DNA of 64,000 nt from Actinomycetales bacterium (GTDB taxonomy: Bacteria > Actinomycetota > Actinomycetes > Actinomycetales > Dermatophilaceae). The stretch is taken from assembly GCA_016710645.1 (NCBI GenBank), contig JADJVI010000019.1, positions 1-64,000 of the forward strand, read 5' to 3'. The number at the start of each line of letters is the position of its first letter. Position 1 is the first letter of the stretch. Shown piece by piece: positions 62,151 through 64,000 of the stretch. The notes beneath the pieces are model-generated. The model was not told where the DNA came from. It was given only the letters and a program-made list of their open reading frames with translations, and did no database searches. The position numbers were made by a program, and so were the translations under genes.

Positions 62151-62465
62151 CCGCCGCAGACCAGCGGGCCTGTCGTGAATGTCGGAATGATCCGATAGGT
62201 CCCTCCGCGGGATCTCGCATCGCGAGACACCTGCGAAGGATTTCCCCACCAGAGTCGGAGATCTGGTGACCGAACCGCAGGAATGGCTCTAGTATCTGGG
62301 TACTAAGCAAGGGGGGCCGGGCCGAGGGGGTCCGTCACACCAGGTCGGATGTCGCGAGCAGCGACGTCTGCCACTTGCCGGGAAAGGGTCACGGGGGTGA
62401 CCTGCAGGGCATTGGGCACCTGACGACTAGGCATCGTCAGGTTTAGGGGAACAAGGGGCAATATT
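62151..62465 (+). promoter_or_regulatory. Leader and promoter region of the glycosylphosphotransferase
   Basis: These 315 bases hold several small inverted repeats: CTCGC-ATC-GCGAG-type (62214-62226), CACCAGA/TCTGGTG (62247-62268) and TAGTA-TCTGGG-TACTA (62290-62305), the last resembling a regulator site with -10-like TAGTAT. A leader of about 150 bases with a GTCGC/GCGAC hairpin (near 62350-62364) follows. The RBS AAGGGG precedes GTG 62466. No ORF with protein character is seen. Confidence 0.45.
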
Positions 62466-63974
62466 GTGACGACGGATGCACGTCTGCTGTCAGCGCGCCG
62501 GGGGGCGGCGCTGCGGCCATTCCTGGATGACACCCTCAGCGCGCTGGACGTGCGCGGGGATGGTCGATCTTCCACTACCTGGGTGCCACGGCATACGGCC
62601 GGCGTGGTTGTCGGTGACGTCGTCGCACTCGGCATCGCCCTCCTGGCGGCCCTCATCGTCAGCCTGCGGCTGACGGGAGGCTGGGAGCCATCGACACCGT
62701 GGGTTCTGGGTGGCGTCGCGACGCTCTGGTTGGCCGCTCTGGCCGGATCCGGCGGCTACAACCGCTACCACTGTGGCACCGGGTCTGAGGAATACCGCGC
62801 GATCGGCCGAGCGGCCGTCGTCACCTTGGCCGTCGTGTCCGCAGCGGCCCTGATCGCCGACTCGCGCGATGCGCGCACCGTGCTGCTGCCGTTCGTGGCG
62901 GTGGCGTTCGTAGGGACCTTGGCCAATCACGCAGTGATGCGGCAACGCCTGGCCTGGCTGCGCCAGCGCTCGAGCCACCTGATGGACACCATCGTCGTGG
63001 GCCGCGAGGACCGTGTCGCGGCGATGATCCGGGAGTTCCACGCTGCTCCCCAGGCCGGTTTCCGAGTGGTCGGAGCGTGCGTTCCCGCAGCCACGACCGG
63101 ACGTGGGCCCGTGACGATCGAGGGCGTCCCCGTGGTGGGGACCCCTGGGTCAGCGATTTCCGCCGTCGACCAACTCGGCTGCGACGTCGTCGCGGTCTCC
63201 AGCGATGCCGATCTCGCCGGGGCGCCGCTGCGGCGGCTTGGCTGGTCGCTCGCCGAACGCAAGATCGACCTGCTCGTCTCACCCGGCATCGTCGAGGTGG
63301 CCGGGCCGCGCCTGTCACTGCGGCCCGCAGCCGGGCTGTCCATGCTCCACGTCGAGCAGCCGGCCGACGGCACCGCGCGGTTGCTGCTCAAGCGGATCAC
63401 CGACACCGTGGGCGCTGGATGCATTGTGCTCCTGGCGCTGCCCGTGCTTGCGGCGATCTTCGTGGCCGTACGGCTCGGCGACGGCGGGCCGGCCTTCTTC
63501 CTGCAGGAGCGGGTGGGCCAGGGCGGACGCACCTTCCGGATGATCAAGTTCCGGACGATGGTCACCGACGCCGAGGCGCGCCTGGCGCAGTTGTCGCGCG
63601 AGGGTCACGTTAATACCATGCTATTTAAGGACAAATCGGACCCGCGGATCACGCGAGTCGGACGAATTCTTCGGAAATACTCGCTCGACGAGCTCCCGCA
63701 GTTGTTGAATGTCCTCAAGGGGGACATGTCCCTCGTCGGCCCTCGCCCGCCGTTGGCGCGAGAGGTGGCCGACTATGAGTCTGACGCGATGCAACGTTTG
63801 CGTGTTTTGCCTGGAATGACTGGTTTGTGGCAGATTAGTGGCCGCAGCGATTTGGATTGGGAACAATCGCTGCGATTGGACCTGTGGTACGTGGATAATT
63901 GGACGCCGATGCTCGATTGGCAAATCCTGGCCAGAACGGCCAAGGCAGTCGTGAGGGCGTCTGGGGCATATTGA
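62466..63974 (+). CDS. Polyprenyl glycosylphosphotransferase (exopolysaccharide initiating sugar transferase)
   Basis: A 502-residue protein with four N-terminal helices (residues about 45-160), a CoA-binding-like middle domain (DTIVVGREDRVAAMIREF), a fifth membrane segment and a PF02397 catalytic domain. The latter includes FRMIKFRTMVTDAE, KYSLDELPQLLNVLKGDMSLVGPRPP and PGMTGLWQISGRSDL. It loads the first sugar-phosphate onto undecaprenyl phosphate for capsule or exopolysaccharide. From about 63600 the codons become AT-richer, unlike the first part. It is the first gene of a locus that continues past the window. Confidence 0.93.
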   Translation: MTTDARLLSARRGAALRPFLDDTLSALDVRGDGRSSTTWVPRHTAGVVVGDVVALGIALLAALIVSLRLTGGWEPSTPWVLGGVATLWLAALAGSGGYNRYHCGTGSEEYRAIGRAAVVTLAVVSAAALIADSRDARTVLLPFVAVAFVGTLANHAVMRQRLAWLRQRSSHLMDTIVVGREDRVAAMIREFHAAPQAGFRVVGACVPAATTGRGPVTIEGVPVVGTPGSAISAVDQLGCDVVAVSSDADLAGAPLRRLGWSLAERKIDLLVSPGIVEVAGPRLSLRPAAGLSMLHVEQPADGTARLLLKRITDTVGAGCIVLLALPVLAAIFVAVRLGDGGPAFFLQERVGQGGRTFRMIKFRTMVTDAEARLAQLSREGHVNTMLFKDKSDPRITRVGRILRKYSLDELPQLLNVLKGDMSLVGPRPPLAREVADYESDAMQRLRVLPGMTGLWQISGRSDLDWEQSLRLDLWYVDNWTPMLDWQILARTAKAVVRASGAY

Positions 63975-64000
63975 TCGAAGGGTCGCGATCGACATGTGGG

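Overview
The window is GC-rich (roughly 70% by eye), densely coded actinobacterial chromosome. Many genes start with GTG, many overlap by ATGA or GTGA, and several promoters look leaderless. Gene content (mycothiol-era DinB and PIG-L relatives, Rpf, Glp/GlpR, Pmt, DUF222 HNH) points to Actinomycetota, most likely Micrococcales near the Dermatophilaceae/Intrasporangiaceae; that family-level placement is inference.

Layout. 1-4.2 kb: end of an aromatic carotenoid (isorenieratene-type) operon. 4.3-8.3 kb: a giant helicase-like protein with degenerate ATPase motifs and a C-terminal nuclease fold. 8.4-12.9 kb (minus): mscL, a SAF-domain protein, an MTA phosphorylase, an FmdB/Ruc-like zinc protein and a K+/H+ antiporter. 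13-21.8 kb: penicillin acylase, 5-FTHF cyclo-ligase, and an operon UGPase-glp(moeA)-moaC-mog-rimJ-like-glpR that joins molybdopterin genes to the Glp/GlpR division pair. 21.9-26.8 kb: AI-2E transporter, a MocR regulator divergent from BenE, and TerC behind a probable Mn2+ riboswitch. 27-37.9 kb: accessory stretch with tRNA-Ala, two toxin-antitoxin loci, hydrolases, Pmt, CDF transporter and CPBP protease. 38-44.5 kb: rsmI, PH-domain proteins, an SOS-type DUF222 HNH gene and a membrane protein. 44.6-52.5 kb: metG-tatD-rpf-rsmA-ispE-abcF. 52.6-56.4 kb: VOC, MarR, a membrane-anchored ECF sigma fusion and TetR. 56.5-62.2 kb: tRNA-Gln, a truncated glmU, prs, PIG-L, EamA, rplY, pth. 62.5 kb to the end: the first gene of a surface-polysaccharide locus.

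The backbone order (mscL, fmdB, 5-FTHF ligase, UDP-glucose pyrophosphorylase, moeA/glp, rimJ, glpR, pmt, rsmI, metG, tatD, rpf, ksgA, ispE, pth, rplY, prs, glmU) matches, from memory, the Mycobacterium tuberculosis block around Rv0985c-Rv1018c. The other genes therefore read as insertions into an old neighbourhood.

The strongest unexplained signal is a non-palindromic word, GGTATGCCGT (reverse complement ACGGCATACC). Its core TATGCCG/CGGCATA occurs about 95 times by eye count, near-equally in both orientations, inside genes and between them. It forces rare codons (TAT, GCA, ATA), forms an inverted pair that builds the hairpin after rpf, clusters in two intergenic regions, and contains the start codons of three genes. 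It behaves like a highly iterated or uptake-type signal, which I do not know to be described for actinobacteria. Other notable points are the GlmU without its acetyltransferase active site, the degenerate helicase-nuclease, the LexA-like box seated exactly between the -35 and -10 of the HNH gene, and the sigma factor fused to a transmembrane and Pro/Thr-rich exported domain.
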